Assembly (NCBI GenBank): GCA_014360805.1
Contig: JACIWU010000022.1
Span: 1 to 38,763, forward strand
Length of the DNA stretch: 38,763 nt
Reading direction: 5' to 3'
From: Chloroflexota bacterium
Lineage (GTDB): Bacteria > Chloroflexota > Anaerolineae > DTLA01
This document shows positions 8,306 to 16,409 of the stretch, piece after piece. Numbering within the stretch: position 1 is the first letter of the stretch; each line of letters starts with the position of its first letter. The translations under genes and the position numbers were made by a program. The notes under the pieces were generated by a model. It was not told where the DNA came from and did no database searches. It saw only the letters and a program-made list of their open reading frames with translations.

Positions 8306-9124
8306 CTACGCTACGCCCATGGCGACCAGGTCCAGCCCCACCGTGAGCAGATGCTCCACCGCCGGATTGACGGGCCTGGACAGCGCCCGTAAGTCTATCG
8401 TCTTCAGGCGATTTTGGCAAACGGGACACTCGTACAAGCGGTAGGCCGCATGGCCGGTGGTGTAGTACACCATGTTGGCGTCGTTGGAGCAGAACGTGCA
8501 TCCGACGCGGCGGAAGGGCCAGCAGGTGAAGCATCGCTGGCAGAACAGGTAGCGCCCGCCCACCGATGGCTCCAGTAGCGCCAGCACCGGCGCGCTGCCG
8601 CAGAACGGGCATGTGGGTCGTCGCCACTCGTCCACGGGCAGGTGGGGCACCACCCCTCCGGCCAGTCGGCGCAGTTCGCCCTCCAGCGCCATCTCCACGG
8701 CAGCCTCGGTCAGCGACGCGCCGTCGGCGAGGAGCGAGCGGCGTTCTTCCACGGCGGCCTGGGCCAGCGCCATCAGGCTCGCGGGCGCGGCCTCCACTGC
8801 CGCGCCGGCCCATTCCTGCCGGTATTTGCGGAGCACCGCGGCCATGCCCGCCACCTCGTCGGCGAAGAGGTTGCCCTCCAGCCGCAGGTCTGACCATCGC
8901 AACCAGGGGACGCCCTTCGCCAGGTCGCGGTTGTCGGGTGTGGAGAAGGGAAGGGCGCCCCCCTTCCCTTCTCCCTCAGCCAGGGCTTGCGCCGCTAGGA
9001 TTTCGTCGTACAACGCCAGCAGGGCGGCCAGGCCGGGGTTGTCGCCCCTGGCCTCCCGCAGGGCGCCCAGCGTCTCGGCGATGGAGTAGTGAGGCGATAA
9101 CGGCCGATCCGCGTTTGGGCTCAT
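8306..9124 (-). CDS. fdhE: Formate dehydrogenase accessory protein FdhE
   Basis: A 272-residue cytoplasmic protein of the FdhE family, needed for assembly or activation of respiratory formate dehydrogenases in other bacteria. The C-terminal half carries the family's cysteine pairs: CPFC (172-175), CQRC (195-198), CTFC (209-212) and CPVC (233-236), which form rubredoxin-like metal sites. The N-terminal helical half is variable. The ATG at 9124 lies 2 bases past the fdnI stop, so translation is probably coupled. A position directly behind the structural genes matches the assembly role. Confidence 0.9.
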   Translation of the reverse strand: MSPNADRPLSPHYSIAETLGALREARGDNPGLAALLALYDEILAAQALAEGEGKGGALPFSTPDNRDLAKGVPWLRWSDLRLEGNLFADEVAGMAAVLRKYRQEWAGAAVEAAPASLMALAQAAVEERRSLLADGASLTEAAVEMALEGELRRLAGGVVPHLPVDEWRRPTCPFCGSAPVLALLEPSVGGRYLFCQRCFTCWPFRRVGCTFCSNDANMVYYTTGHAAYRLYECPVCQNRLKTIDLRALSRPVNPAVEHLLTVGLDLVAMGVA

Positions 9125-9126
9125 GG

Positions 9127-9858
9127 CTACTCTGCCTTGGCCTGGGCGGCCGCTTTCGCCTTGGCTTCCTCGTACAGTTTCTTGGCCCGTTCCTCGCCGT
9201 AGTACCACTTGGCGTGGTGCTCGCGGGCGTAGGACTCGGAGATTACGCCGTATCGCATGCTCACCAGCGACTGCCACATCAGCGGGTGGCCCACTGCCAG
9301 GTAGAAGTGGATGATGAACATGCTGACGGTGGCGAACATGGTCAGGTCGTGGATGATGACCGCGGCCTGGAAGACGCCCACGGGCAGCACGCCCTTGCCG
9401 AACCACATGAGCGCGCCGGTCAGCACGAAGATGATGGTGCCCGACACCAGGATCACGGCATTCATCTTCTCGCCGGTGTTCCATCGGCCCTGCGGCGGCA
9501 TGTCCACGTGCCTACCCAGCAGATAGTAAGGGATGGCGCCCTTGAGCCAGCCGATGTCATCGCGCCCGAACCGCAGTTCCTTGAGCGTAAGCAGCAGGCG
9601 CCTCGGTTGCAGGATGGCGTAACTGAGCGGCACGGCTGCGAAGAACACGGCGCTGATGCGGTGCACCAGGCGCATGAACTGCCCCGCCTCGCCCCGAGCC
9701 AGCGGCGCCAGGAACGGGAAGAACAGCACCATGCCGGTCATCGTCAGCAGGATGAAGGTCAGGGTGTGCCCCCAGTGCAGGTAGCGTTCCAGCGCCGTGT
9801 AGCGCGGAATCCAGCGGATGCGGATTGCGGTGTCTGTCCCTTTGACTCGTACACTCAT
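9127..9858 (-). CDS. fdnI: Formate dehydrogenase-N cytochrome b subunit (gamma)
   Basis: A 243-residue membrane subunit that takes electrons from the iron-sulfur subunit and reduces quinone. There are four hydrophobic helices (about 30-50, 68-85, 135-155, 170-192). Candidate haem b ligands are His28 and His31 (LHWGH), His66 (VHRIS), His170 (IIHD) and His184 (IIHFYLAVGH). The C-terminal tail is alanine/lysine/glutamate-rich and predicted soluble. The ATG overlaps the end of fdnH by four bases, showing translational coupling, and fdhE follows after 2 bases. Confidence 0.92.
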   Translation of the reverse strand: MSVRVKGTDTAIRIRWIPRYTALERYLHWGHTLTFILLTMTGMVLFFPFLAPLARGEAGQFMRLVHRISAVFFAAVPLSYAILQPRRLLLTLKELRFGRDDIGWLKGAIPYYLLGRHVDMPPQGRWNTGEKMNAVILVSGTIIFVLTGALMWFGKGVLPVGVFQAAVIIHDLTMFATVSMFIIHFYLAVGHPLMWQSLVSMRYGVISESYAREHHAKWYYGEERAKKLYEEAKAKAAAQAKAE

Positions 9859-10646
9859 TCTACTTCCTCCATGCGGATGTGGCGCCGGGCGATGAAGAAC
9901 GCCGTGATGGCGGCCAGCGCGGTTACGCCAAAGGATGCGCCAACCAGCGGCTGCACCCAATCCTGCCACACGTGGGTCAACGCCGGCGACGCCGGGCTTG
10001 TGGGCAGGCCGTAGGTCTCGGGCTTGTCCAGCAGAACATACATGCGCCCCAGGCCGCCCAGCAGCATGTCGCCGTACAGGTTGGCGTTGGGATGGCCGTT
10101 CTTCTGGAGGTACAGCACCCGCTCGCGCCCTTTGGCGATCATCTCATTCCGTTCGCCGAACGAGAAGGCCCCCGCGGGGCACGTCTTCACGCAGGCGGGC
10201 TTCTCGCCGTTGGTAACCCTGTCCATGCAGAAGGTGCACTTGAACGACTTGCCCTTGCCCGTCAGGACATCGGTCAGCAGGCGCGGGATGTGGAAGGGGC
10301 AGAACTGGGTGCAGTAGCCGCAGCCGTTGCACAGATCCTGCTCCAGCGTAACCAGGCCCATGGGATGATGTTTGAGCGCGCCGGTGGGGCAGACCTTGAC
10401 ACAGGCGGCGTCGGTGCAGTGCATGCAGCCCTGCGCCAGGAAAAGCCACCTCATCTGTCCGCCCTCGTACTTTTCAATGAAGCGGATGCGCGTCCAGGTG
10501 TAGGGCGACAGGTCGGGCGGGTTCTCGTAGGAGCCGCGGTTGGTCGTCTTGGTGCCCGGCAAGTCGTTCCACTGCTTGCAGGCCACCTGACAACCCCTAC
10601 AGGCCATGCATTTGGATGAGTCGTAGAGCATCGCTACCTTTTCCAT
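9855..10646 (-). CDS. fdnH: Formate dehydrogenase-N iron-sulfur subunit (beta)
   Basis: A 263-residue electron-transfer subunit with four [4Fe-4S] cluster motifs. They are CMACRGCQVAC (13-23), CMHCTDAACVKVCP, CNGCGYCTQFCP, and the split CTFC...CVKTCP set. A single C-terminal membrane helix (about 232-255) anchors it facing the outside, as in the E. coli Fdn enzyme. It starts 2 bases after the fdnG stop and overlaps fdnI by four bases. It carries electrons from the molybdenum/tungsten site in FdnG to the haems of FdnI. Confidence 0.94.
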   Translation of the reverse strand: MEKVAMLYDSSKCMACRGCQVACKQWNDLPGTKTTNRGSYENPPDLSPYTWTRIRFIEKYEGGQMRWLFLAQGCMHCTDAACVKVCPTGALKHHPMGLVTLEQDLCNGCGYCTQFCPFHIPRLLTDVLTGKGKSFKCTFCMDRVTNGEKPACVKTCPAGAFSFGERNEMIAKGRERVLYLQKNGHPNANLYGDMLLGGLGRMYVLLDKPETYGLPTSPASPALTHVWQDWVQPLVGASFGVTALAAITAFFIARRHIRMEEVE

Positions 10647-10648
10647 GG

Positions 10649-13600
10649 CTACACCGCCTTTCTGATGTCCACAAGGAAGGCCTTGTATTCGGGGATCATG
10701 GTGTTGGCGTCGCCGATGTGAGGCGTGAGGTCGTTGACGACGTCGCCGGTGGCGATGCCTGCCCAGCCGAAGTGCCAGGGCAAGCCCACCAGGTCCACCT
10801 TCTTCCCGTCCACCACCAGCGGCTGCACGCGATCGGTAACGATGGCCACGGCGGTAACCTGCCCGCGGGCGCTGCTTACGATGACCTTTTCGCCGTTCTG
10901 GATGCCCTTGCGGCTGGCCAGGTCTTTGCTCATTTCCACGAACAGTTCAGGCTGGGCCTCGGCCAGCCAGGGGAGCGTGCGGGACATGGCCCCCGCCTGC
11001 CAGTGCTCTACCAATCGGTACGTGGTAGCGACGATGGGGAACTTGTCGGGCGTTCCCACGTGGTCGCCGATTTCCTTGTCCTGGTCCGTGGTCCACACTT
11101 TGATGGCCGGATTGTTCTGAGTGCCCGACAGCAGGTTCTTGACGGGGCTTTCCAACGGCTCGTAGTGCTCGGGGAAGGGGCCGTCGGCCAGCGGGCCGAA
11201 CAGCGCACCCTTGCCATCGGCGAGCATGATGAAGGGATCCTTGCCGCCGGGAGCGGTGGGCGCTTTGGTTGGGGCGAAGTCGGGCACGTCGTAGCCGACC
11301 CACTTCTTCTGGGCCTCGTCCCACCAGATGAGCGCCTTCTCCTGGCTCCAGGGCTTGCCGTTGGGGTCTGCCGAGCAGCGGTTGTAGATGATGTGGCGGT
11401 TGACCGGCCAGACCCAACCCCAGTACGGGTAGGTGCCCAGGCCGCCCGGGTCTTTGGTGCCACGGCGCTTGCAGGCGGGCAGGCGCCGCCCCTCGCCATC
11501 GTCCATCGTGGCGAAGTAGCCGGCGTAAATCCAGCACCCCGAAGCGGTAGTCCCGTCGTCGCGGAGCACGCCGAAGGTGGTGAACAGGTCGCCCTTCTTG
11601 CCCACGATGTTGCCCTTGTCGTCCACCACGTCGGCGGCCCAGTATCCGTTGATCTCCATGGCGACACGTTCCGGGTCGGGCGGGTCGCCGTAGTCCCAGA
11701 CTAGGTCCAGGAGGCCCCTGTCCTTGGCGGCGGTGCTGCCGGCGTAGGCCTGCTTGATGGCCTTCACCAGACGGTCCAGAATCCAGATGTCGCTCTTAGC
11801 CTCGCCCGGTGCACGGGCCACGGCGGGCCGCCACTGGATGAGCCGCCCGCTGGTAACGATGCTGCCGGCCTTTTCCAGGGCGTCGGCGGCGGGCAGGAGG
11901 AAGACCTCGGTCTTGATGTCCTTGGGGTTGACCCCAGGCGCGTGCCAGAAGCCGGCGGTCTCGGTCTCAAACAACTCCATGACCACCATCCAGTCCAGGT
12001 TGCCCAGGCTCTTGCGCTCCATGCGGTTGTTGGGGCCCGACACCGCGGGGTTCTGTCCCATCAGGAACATTCCCTTGATCTTGCCCGCGTGCAGGGCCTG
12101 GAACAGCGAGATCCACGAGTGGTCGCCCGCCCGCTTGGGCAGGTAATCAAAGTAGAAGTCGTTGTCCTTGGTGGCGGCATCTCCCCACCAGGCTTTGAGC
12201 AGACTGATAAGGAACTTGGGCTTGTTGGCCCAGTAACCGGTCTTGGGGGTCTCCTTTTGGATGTACTCCGCCAGGTCCTTGTGGGCGGCGGCCGACGGCG
12301 TTCCGATGTAGCCGGGGAGGATGTGGTACAGCACGCCCATGTCGGTGGAGCCTTGCACGTTGGACTCGCCGCGCAGCGCGTTGACGCCGCCGCCGGGCAC
12401 GCCGATGTTGCCCAGGAGCAGTTGCAGCATGGCCATAGCCCGCACGTTCTGCGACCCGACGGTGTGCTGCGTTTGCCCCATGGCGTACAGGATGGTGCCT
12501 GCCTTGCCGGGCTGGCCGGTCGCCGCGAAGGTCTCGGCTACCTTCAGGAACAGATCCTTGGGGCAGCCGGTGATTTGGGAGACCAGGTCGGGCGTGTAGC
12601 GGGCGTAGTGCTTCTTCAGGAGTTGGAAGACGCAGTTCGGGTCCTGCAGCGTCTCGTCGCGCTTGATGTTGCCGTCGGCGTCCCGCTGGTAGGCCCACGT
12701 GGTGCGGTCGTAGGCGCGCTTGGTCGGGTCGTAACCCGAGAACAGGCCGTCCAGATCCGCCGGGCCTTTGAAGTCTGGCGAGACGAGCGTGGCGGCATTG
12801 GTGTAGTTGACCACGTACTCTTTGTGGTATAGTTCGTTCTGCAGAATGTGGTTGATCATGCCGCCGAGGAAGGCGATGTCGGTGCCGCTTCGGATGGGGG
12901 CATAGATGTGGGCCTTGGATGCCGTGCGTGTGAAGCGCGGGTCCACGACGACGAGTTTCGCGCCCTTGTCTATGGCGGCGTTGATCCAGTACATGGAGGC
13001 CGGATGGTTCTCGGCCGGGTTGGCTCCGATGACGAAGACGCAATCGGAGTTCTTCAGGTCAATCCAGTGATTGGTCATGGCACCACGGCCATACGTTGTG
13101 GCCAGACCGGCCACAGTGGCCGAGTGTCATATCCGCGCCTGGTGCTCTATCCACACCAGGCCCAGGGCGCGCGCGAACTTCTGCGCCAGGTAGCAGTCCT
13201 CGTTGTTGTTGGCGGCGCCACCTAACCACGCGATCGCCTGGGTGCGGTTCACGGTTACGCCGTTGGCGTCCTTCTCCTCAAAGGTGGCATCGCGCGTGGC
13301 CTTGACCCGTTTGGCGATCTCGGCGATGGCCCAGTCCCAGGTCTTTTCCTCCCACTTGTCGCTGCCGGGAGCGCGGTACATCACCTTCTTCAGGCGCAGG
13401 TCGCTGATGGACATCTGGCGCACCGACACGGACTTGGGGTCTAGGGCCCCTCGGTTGATAATGTGGTCGGGATCGCCTTCTGAGTTGATGATGTGGCCGG
13501 TTTCGTCGGTGGCGATGAGTAGGCCGCATCCCGTGGAACAGTATGGGCAGACGGTGTGTCCCTCGCCGATGGGCTTGTGGAGCGGGAAGCGCCGCACCTC

Positions 13601-13687
13601 CTCGGCAGCAGCCAGCCGCGTGGGCAGGAGCAGCCCCCCCGCCGTCAAGCCCGACACCTTCATGAAATCGCGTCGGCTGATTTCCAT
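10649..13687 (-). CDS. fdnG: Selenocysteine-containing formate dehydrogenase-N catalytic subunit (alpha)
   Basis: Oxidises formate to CO2 at a molybdopterin (Mo or W) centre outside the membrane. The gene is one 1012-codon frame interrupted at codon 187 by TGA (13127-13129), flanked by HQARI and HSATVAGLATTYGRGAMTNH. This is the exact context of the active-site selenocysteine in FDH-N, so the TGA is read as Sec. The N-terminus has a twin-arginine signal (SRRDFMKVSG), indicating folded export. The [4Fe-4S] site shows Cys47, Cys50 and Cys54, but the expected fourth cysteine position (GALDPKS) is Asp83. The start at 13687 follows GGAGGTGAAGG. Annotation that treats the TGA as a stop would split this gene in two. 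Confidence 0.95.
13098..13129 (-). promoter_or_regulatory. Bacterial SECIS element of fdnG
   Basis: Directly after the UGA on the minus strand is a perfect 6-bp stem, GTGGCC/GGCCAC, around a GGTCT loop. The loop begins 21 bases from the first base of the UGA. By my recollection of E. coli fdhF, both the GGUCU loop and the spacing match its SECIS, which is bound by SelB. The stem lies inside the coding sequence. Confidence 0.9.
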
Positions 13688-13794
13688 GCGGTTCCTTCAC
13701 CTCCATTCTGAGTTCCTACGATGGACTGCCCGAACACGCTCCTTGTTGTATTCCGCTTCACCTCCATGAACAGAACTTGATGATGCCCTTCCGG

Positions 13795-14268
13795 TCAGGG
13801 GAGTTCAAAAGTTCGCAGCAGCGCCTGATCGGCCTTTTGCAGATCGGCATTCTGGATCACGCACGAGACAGTGGAGATGGACGTGCTGATGGCCAGGATG
13901 TTGATGTTTTCCGAGGCCAGGGCGTCAAACATCTGGCCGGCGATGCCCGGACGTTCGCGGAAGTCGGGCCCGAAGATGGACACGATGGCCACATCCTCGT
14001 TCACGCGGATGCAGCCCGCGCAGAGTTGCGGGCTCACCTGATTGACCAACGCCATGGCTCGGGCCATATCGTCGCGGTCCACGCAGAGCACGATGTGGTC
14101 GCGGTTCTCGGAGTCTATGCACTGGACGATGAACTGGACGTTGATATGCGCGTCGCCCAGCGCCTTGAGCAGGGCAGCCGCAACCCCCGGCCTGTCGGGC
14201 ACCGACAAGACCTCAATCTGGGCCAGATGCGTTCTGCGGATGACGCCGCCGATGCGGGTCTTTTCCAT
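13795..14268 (-). CDS. Double ACT-domain regulatory protein
   Basis: 157 residues made of two ACT folds (about 18-80, starting QIEVLSVPDRPGVAAALL, and about 93-155, starting VAIVSIFGPDFRERPGIAG). This resembles the detached regulatory tail of aspartokinase without any kinase domain. ACT pairs bind small ligands, usually amino acids. The ATG at 14268 follows AGGAGGC; a longer reading six codons upstream lacks a ribosome site. It lies between a receiver protein and fdnG in one minus-strand run, so it probably senses a metabolite linked to formate metabolism or regulates expression. No DNA-binding part is visible. Confidence 0.82.
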   Translation of the reverse strand: MEKTRIGGVIRRTHLAQIEVLSVPDRPGVAAALLKALGDAHINVQFIVQCIDSENRDHIVLCVDRDDMARAMALVNQVSPQLCAGCIRVNEDVAIVSIFGPDFRERPGIAGQMFDALASENINILAISTSISTVSCVIQNADLQKADQALLRTFELP

Positions 14269-14317
14269 AGGGCCTCCTGGCCGCACCCGATTGGCTACGG
14301 CAGCGCGCGCGGCGGAA

Positions 14318-14698
14318 TCAACCTCGCGCCAGCAACGCCGCGATGCGCTCCTTGAGTTGCTGCGGGTTCACCGGCTTGGTGATCCACCCGTCCACCGGAA
14401 TGTCCTCATCGGTGGGGAACATTCCCGACTCGGGCGTAACGGTGAGGGAAGTTACCAGGAGCACCGGCGTCCCCTTGAGTTGTGGGTCTTCGGCGATCTT
14501 GTGTGATACGTCCACGCCGTCCAGCACGTAGGACATCATGATGTCCAGGAGTACCAGGTCAGGCTTGTCTTTCTTCATGACCTTCAGCGCCTGTTCGCCG
14601 TTGCTCGCCGTGCTGATCTCATACCCTTCTGGCTGGAGGATGGAGCGTATTACGGATACAAAGTCGGGGTCGTCGTCCACAATCAGGATCTTTGGCAT
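14318..14698 (-). CDS. Receiver-only protein with VLDG loop and FPT insertion (second of pair)
   Basis: 126 residues, a single receiver domain with DDDPDF (8-13), Asp52 in LLDIMM, Thr83 and Lys108 in ITKPVNP. The loop after Asp52 reads SYVLDG, one residue longer than the usual form and without proline. Between the fourth strand and the lysine lies an extra stretch with MFPTDEDIPVDGW. The protein after 14732 and the receiver of the Lrp fusion share both features. The start follows AAAGGAGG. It sits between the first receiver gene and the ACT gene, upstream of the formate dehydrogenase genes, all on the same strand. Confidence 0.88.
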   Translation of the reverse strand: MPKILIVDDDPDFVSVIRSILQPEGYEISTASNGEQALKVMKKDKPDLVLLDIMMSYVLDGVDVSHKIAEDPQLKGTPVLLVTSLTVTPESGMFPTDEDIPVDGWITKPVNPQQLKERIAALLARG

Positions 14699-14731
14699 GC
14701 GAGGCCTCCTTTGGCTCCGAGTGTTGGGATT

Positions 14732-15103
14732 CTACGTGAGTCGTTCCACGGTCTGCAGTAGTTCCGTCGGGTTCACCGGCTTGGAAATCCAGCCATCTAC
14801 GGACAGGGATTCGTCCGTGGGGAAAAGTTTCGCGTGCGGCGTGTTGGCGATGGAGGTAACCATGACAATCGGGATGTCCTTGAGGTTGGGGTCCTCGCGG
14901 ATGACCCGGCTGACATCCAGCCCGTCCAACACCGTCGCCATCATGATGTCCAGCAGGATGATGTCGGGCTTGTCGGCACGCAGACGCTCCAGTGCCTGAT
15001 CGCCATTGGCCGCCGTGGACACCACATGCCCCTTGGATTCCAGCACCATCCGAGAAATCTCCACAAAGTCCGGGTCGTCGTCCACCACCAGTACCTTTGC
15101 CAT
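14732..15103 (-). CDS. Receiver-only protein with VLDG loop and FPT insertion (first of operon)
   Basis: 123 residues, one receiver domain: DDDPDF, Asp52 in LLDIMM, Thr83, Lys108 in ISKPVNP, loop ATVLDG and insertion LFPTDESLSVDGW. It is clearly a paralogue of the protein at 14318-14698. The ATG at 15103 follows GAGGAGGG; upstream in-frame codons fall inside the promoter. It is the first gene behind the strong promoter at 15168-15196, so it heads the formate dehydrogenase operon. A role as phospho-acceptor for the kinases at 2.6-5.9 kb is plausible but unproven. Confidence 0.88.
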   Translation of the reverse strand: MAKVLVVDDDPDFVEISRMVLESKGHVVSTAANGDQALERLRADKPDIILLDIMMATVLDGLDVSRVIREDPNLKDIPIVMVTSIANTPHAKLFPTDESLSVDGWISKPVNPTELLQTVERLT

Positions 15104-15167
15104 CTCACCCTCCTCTTGCAATGAGCGAACGGCCGCGGCCTGCCCGTCAAGACGATCGTCTATGTAC

Positions 15168-15196
15168 ATTATAGCACAGGATGCGAAAAATGTCAA
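15168..15196 (-). promoter_or_regulatory. Predicted strong promoter of the receiver/formate dehydrogenase operon
   Basis: Minus strand TTGACA (15191-15196), 17-base spacer, TATAAT (15168-15173), with TGC before the -10. Both hexamers match the consensus exactly. The first start codon lies about 60 bases beyond the expected transcription start. Confidence 0.85.
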
Positions 15197-15247
15197 TACC
15201 CTCGCGAAAATTTACGAAAATCGCACGAAGAGATGTCCGGGACATGG

Positions 15248-15276
15248 GAAACAAAAACGGGGCACTCGTGCCCCGT
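15248..15276 (-). terminator. Intrinsic terminator after the M23 peptidase gene
   Basis: On the minus strand a perfect 9-bp stem, ACGGGGCAC/GTGCCCCGT, around a 2-base loop is followed by TTTTTGTTT. It ends the rho-peptidase unit just before the promoter of the next operon. Confidence 0.85.
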
Positions 15277-15300
15277 TCGCGGTGCTGATGCCAGGCCAAC

Positions 15301-16386
15301 CTACGGCCTGGGCAGGTAGTTCAGCGGGTTGCGCTGCACGCCGTCCTTGCGAATCTCAAAGTGCAAGTGCGGGCCGGTGGATCGTCCGGTAGAGCCCATC
15401 AGGCCGATGACCTCGCCCTTCCGCACCGATTGCCCGGGCTTGACGTAGAAGATGCTGAAGTGGGCGTACAACGTCTGGAATCCGTTGCCGTGGTCTATGA
15501 CCACGTATTTGCCGTAGCCGGTGTTGCTGGAGCCGACCAGGGCCACGTAGCCGGAATCGGCGGCAACGATGCGCGTGCCCTCGGCCCACGTGATGTCTAT
15601 GGCGCGGTGGAGTTCCCAGTAACTCTGGGAGATGGCGCCTGTGGTGGGCCACACGAACGCGCCCGTGCCTCTGGACGCGCCTTCGGGAATCGGGCCGCTG
15701 TACACGTGGACGACGCGCGGCACGTAGGGTTTGCGCCCGCCAGGGACGATGAGGTACGTGCCCACCTGCAACTGCGGCGGGTCGCCCAGGTGGTTGTACT
15801 CGCATTCCAGGATGGCCGATGGCTCCACCTTGTACTGCTTGGCGACGCTCTCCACCGTGTCGCCTTTGACCACCTTGTGGTACACGCCGGACACGGGCAG
15901 AATGATGAGTTCTTCGCCGATTTGCAGCAGGTCGGGGTTCAGTTCCAGTTGGGGGTTGGCCCACATGATGGTGTTGCCGCTGATGCCAAACTGCTCGGCG
16001 ATGCCGTACAGGGTGTCGCCGTACTGCACGGTGTAGGTGATGACTTCCTTGCGCGGGCGTTCGGGAATGGTGGTGTGAGGCACCGGCGCGCGATGGAACA
16101 GGGAGTCGTCGGTCGTGCGGATACCGCCGCGGGCCGCAAGCACCGTGTACGGGCGCGGCTCGGCCTGCGAGAGTGCCACGGCTTCGGGAGCCGGCGTCGC
16201 CTTCGGCTGCGCCAGCCAGATGGCAACCACGGCCAGGGCCAGGAGCATCCCATGCGCACCCAGACGCGGGAGCGCGTGTGTGCTGCGAAGCGACTCGCGC
16301 AATCGCTTGCCGGCGAGGGCCAGGCCCCGCAGGGCCTGCGGCGCGTCCTTTGCGCCGTCCTCGCGTTCTTGGGTTGTTTCCGCCAA
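15301..16386 (-). CDS. LysM-M23 (LytM) cell-wall peptidase
   Basis: A 361-residue protein anchored by one membrane helix (about 47-59), then a linker, two LysM peptidoglycan-binding modules (about 118-164 and 170-214, each with a YGDT or KGDT box) and a C-terminal M23 domain. The zinc/catalytic residues are His260 and Asp264 (HRAIDI), His309 (YAHF) and His340/His342 (HLHFE), so the enzyme looks active. It should cut cross-links in peptidoglycan outside the membrane. The start is uncertain: a TTG at 16386 behind GGAGAGG is chosen because earlier codons overlap rho. It follows rho by 23 bases and ends at a terminator. Confidence 0.85.
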   Translation of the reverse strand: MAETTQEREDGAKDAPQALRGLALAGKRLRESLRSTHALPRLGAHGMLLALAVVAIWLAQPKATPAPEAVALSQAEPRPYTVLAARGGIRTTDDSLFHRAPVPHTTIPERPRKEVITYTVQYGDTLYGIAEQFGISGNTIMWANPQLELNPDLLQIGEELIILPVSGVYHKVVKGDTVESVAKQYKVEPSAILECEYNHLGDPPQLQVGTYLIVPGGRKPYVPRVVHVYSGPIPEGASRGTGAFVWPTTGAISQSYWELHRAIDITWAEGTRIVAADSGYVALVGSSNTGYGKYVVIDHGNGFQTLYAHFSIFYVKPGQSVRKGEVIGLMGSTGRSTGPHLHFEIRKDGVQRNPLNYLPRP

Positions 16387-16409
16387 TTCCCTCTCCGTTG
16401 TGCCCAGTG

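Noticed and set aside
10649-13114. Formate dehydrogenase alpha as two separate genes
   Set aside because: The break is a single TGA in the exact Sec context of FDH-N with a SECIS hairpin after it; both halves are consecutive parts of one protein.
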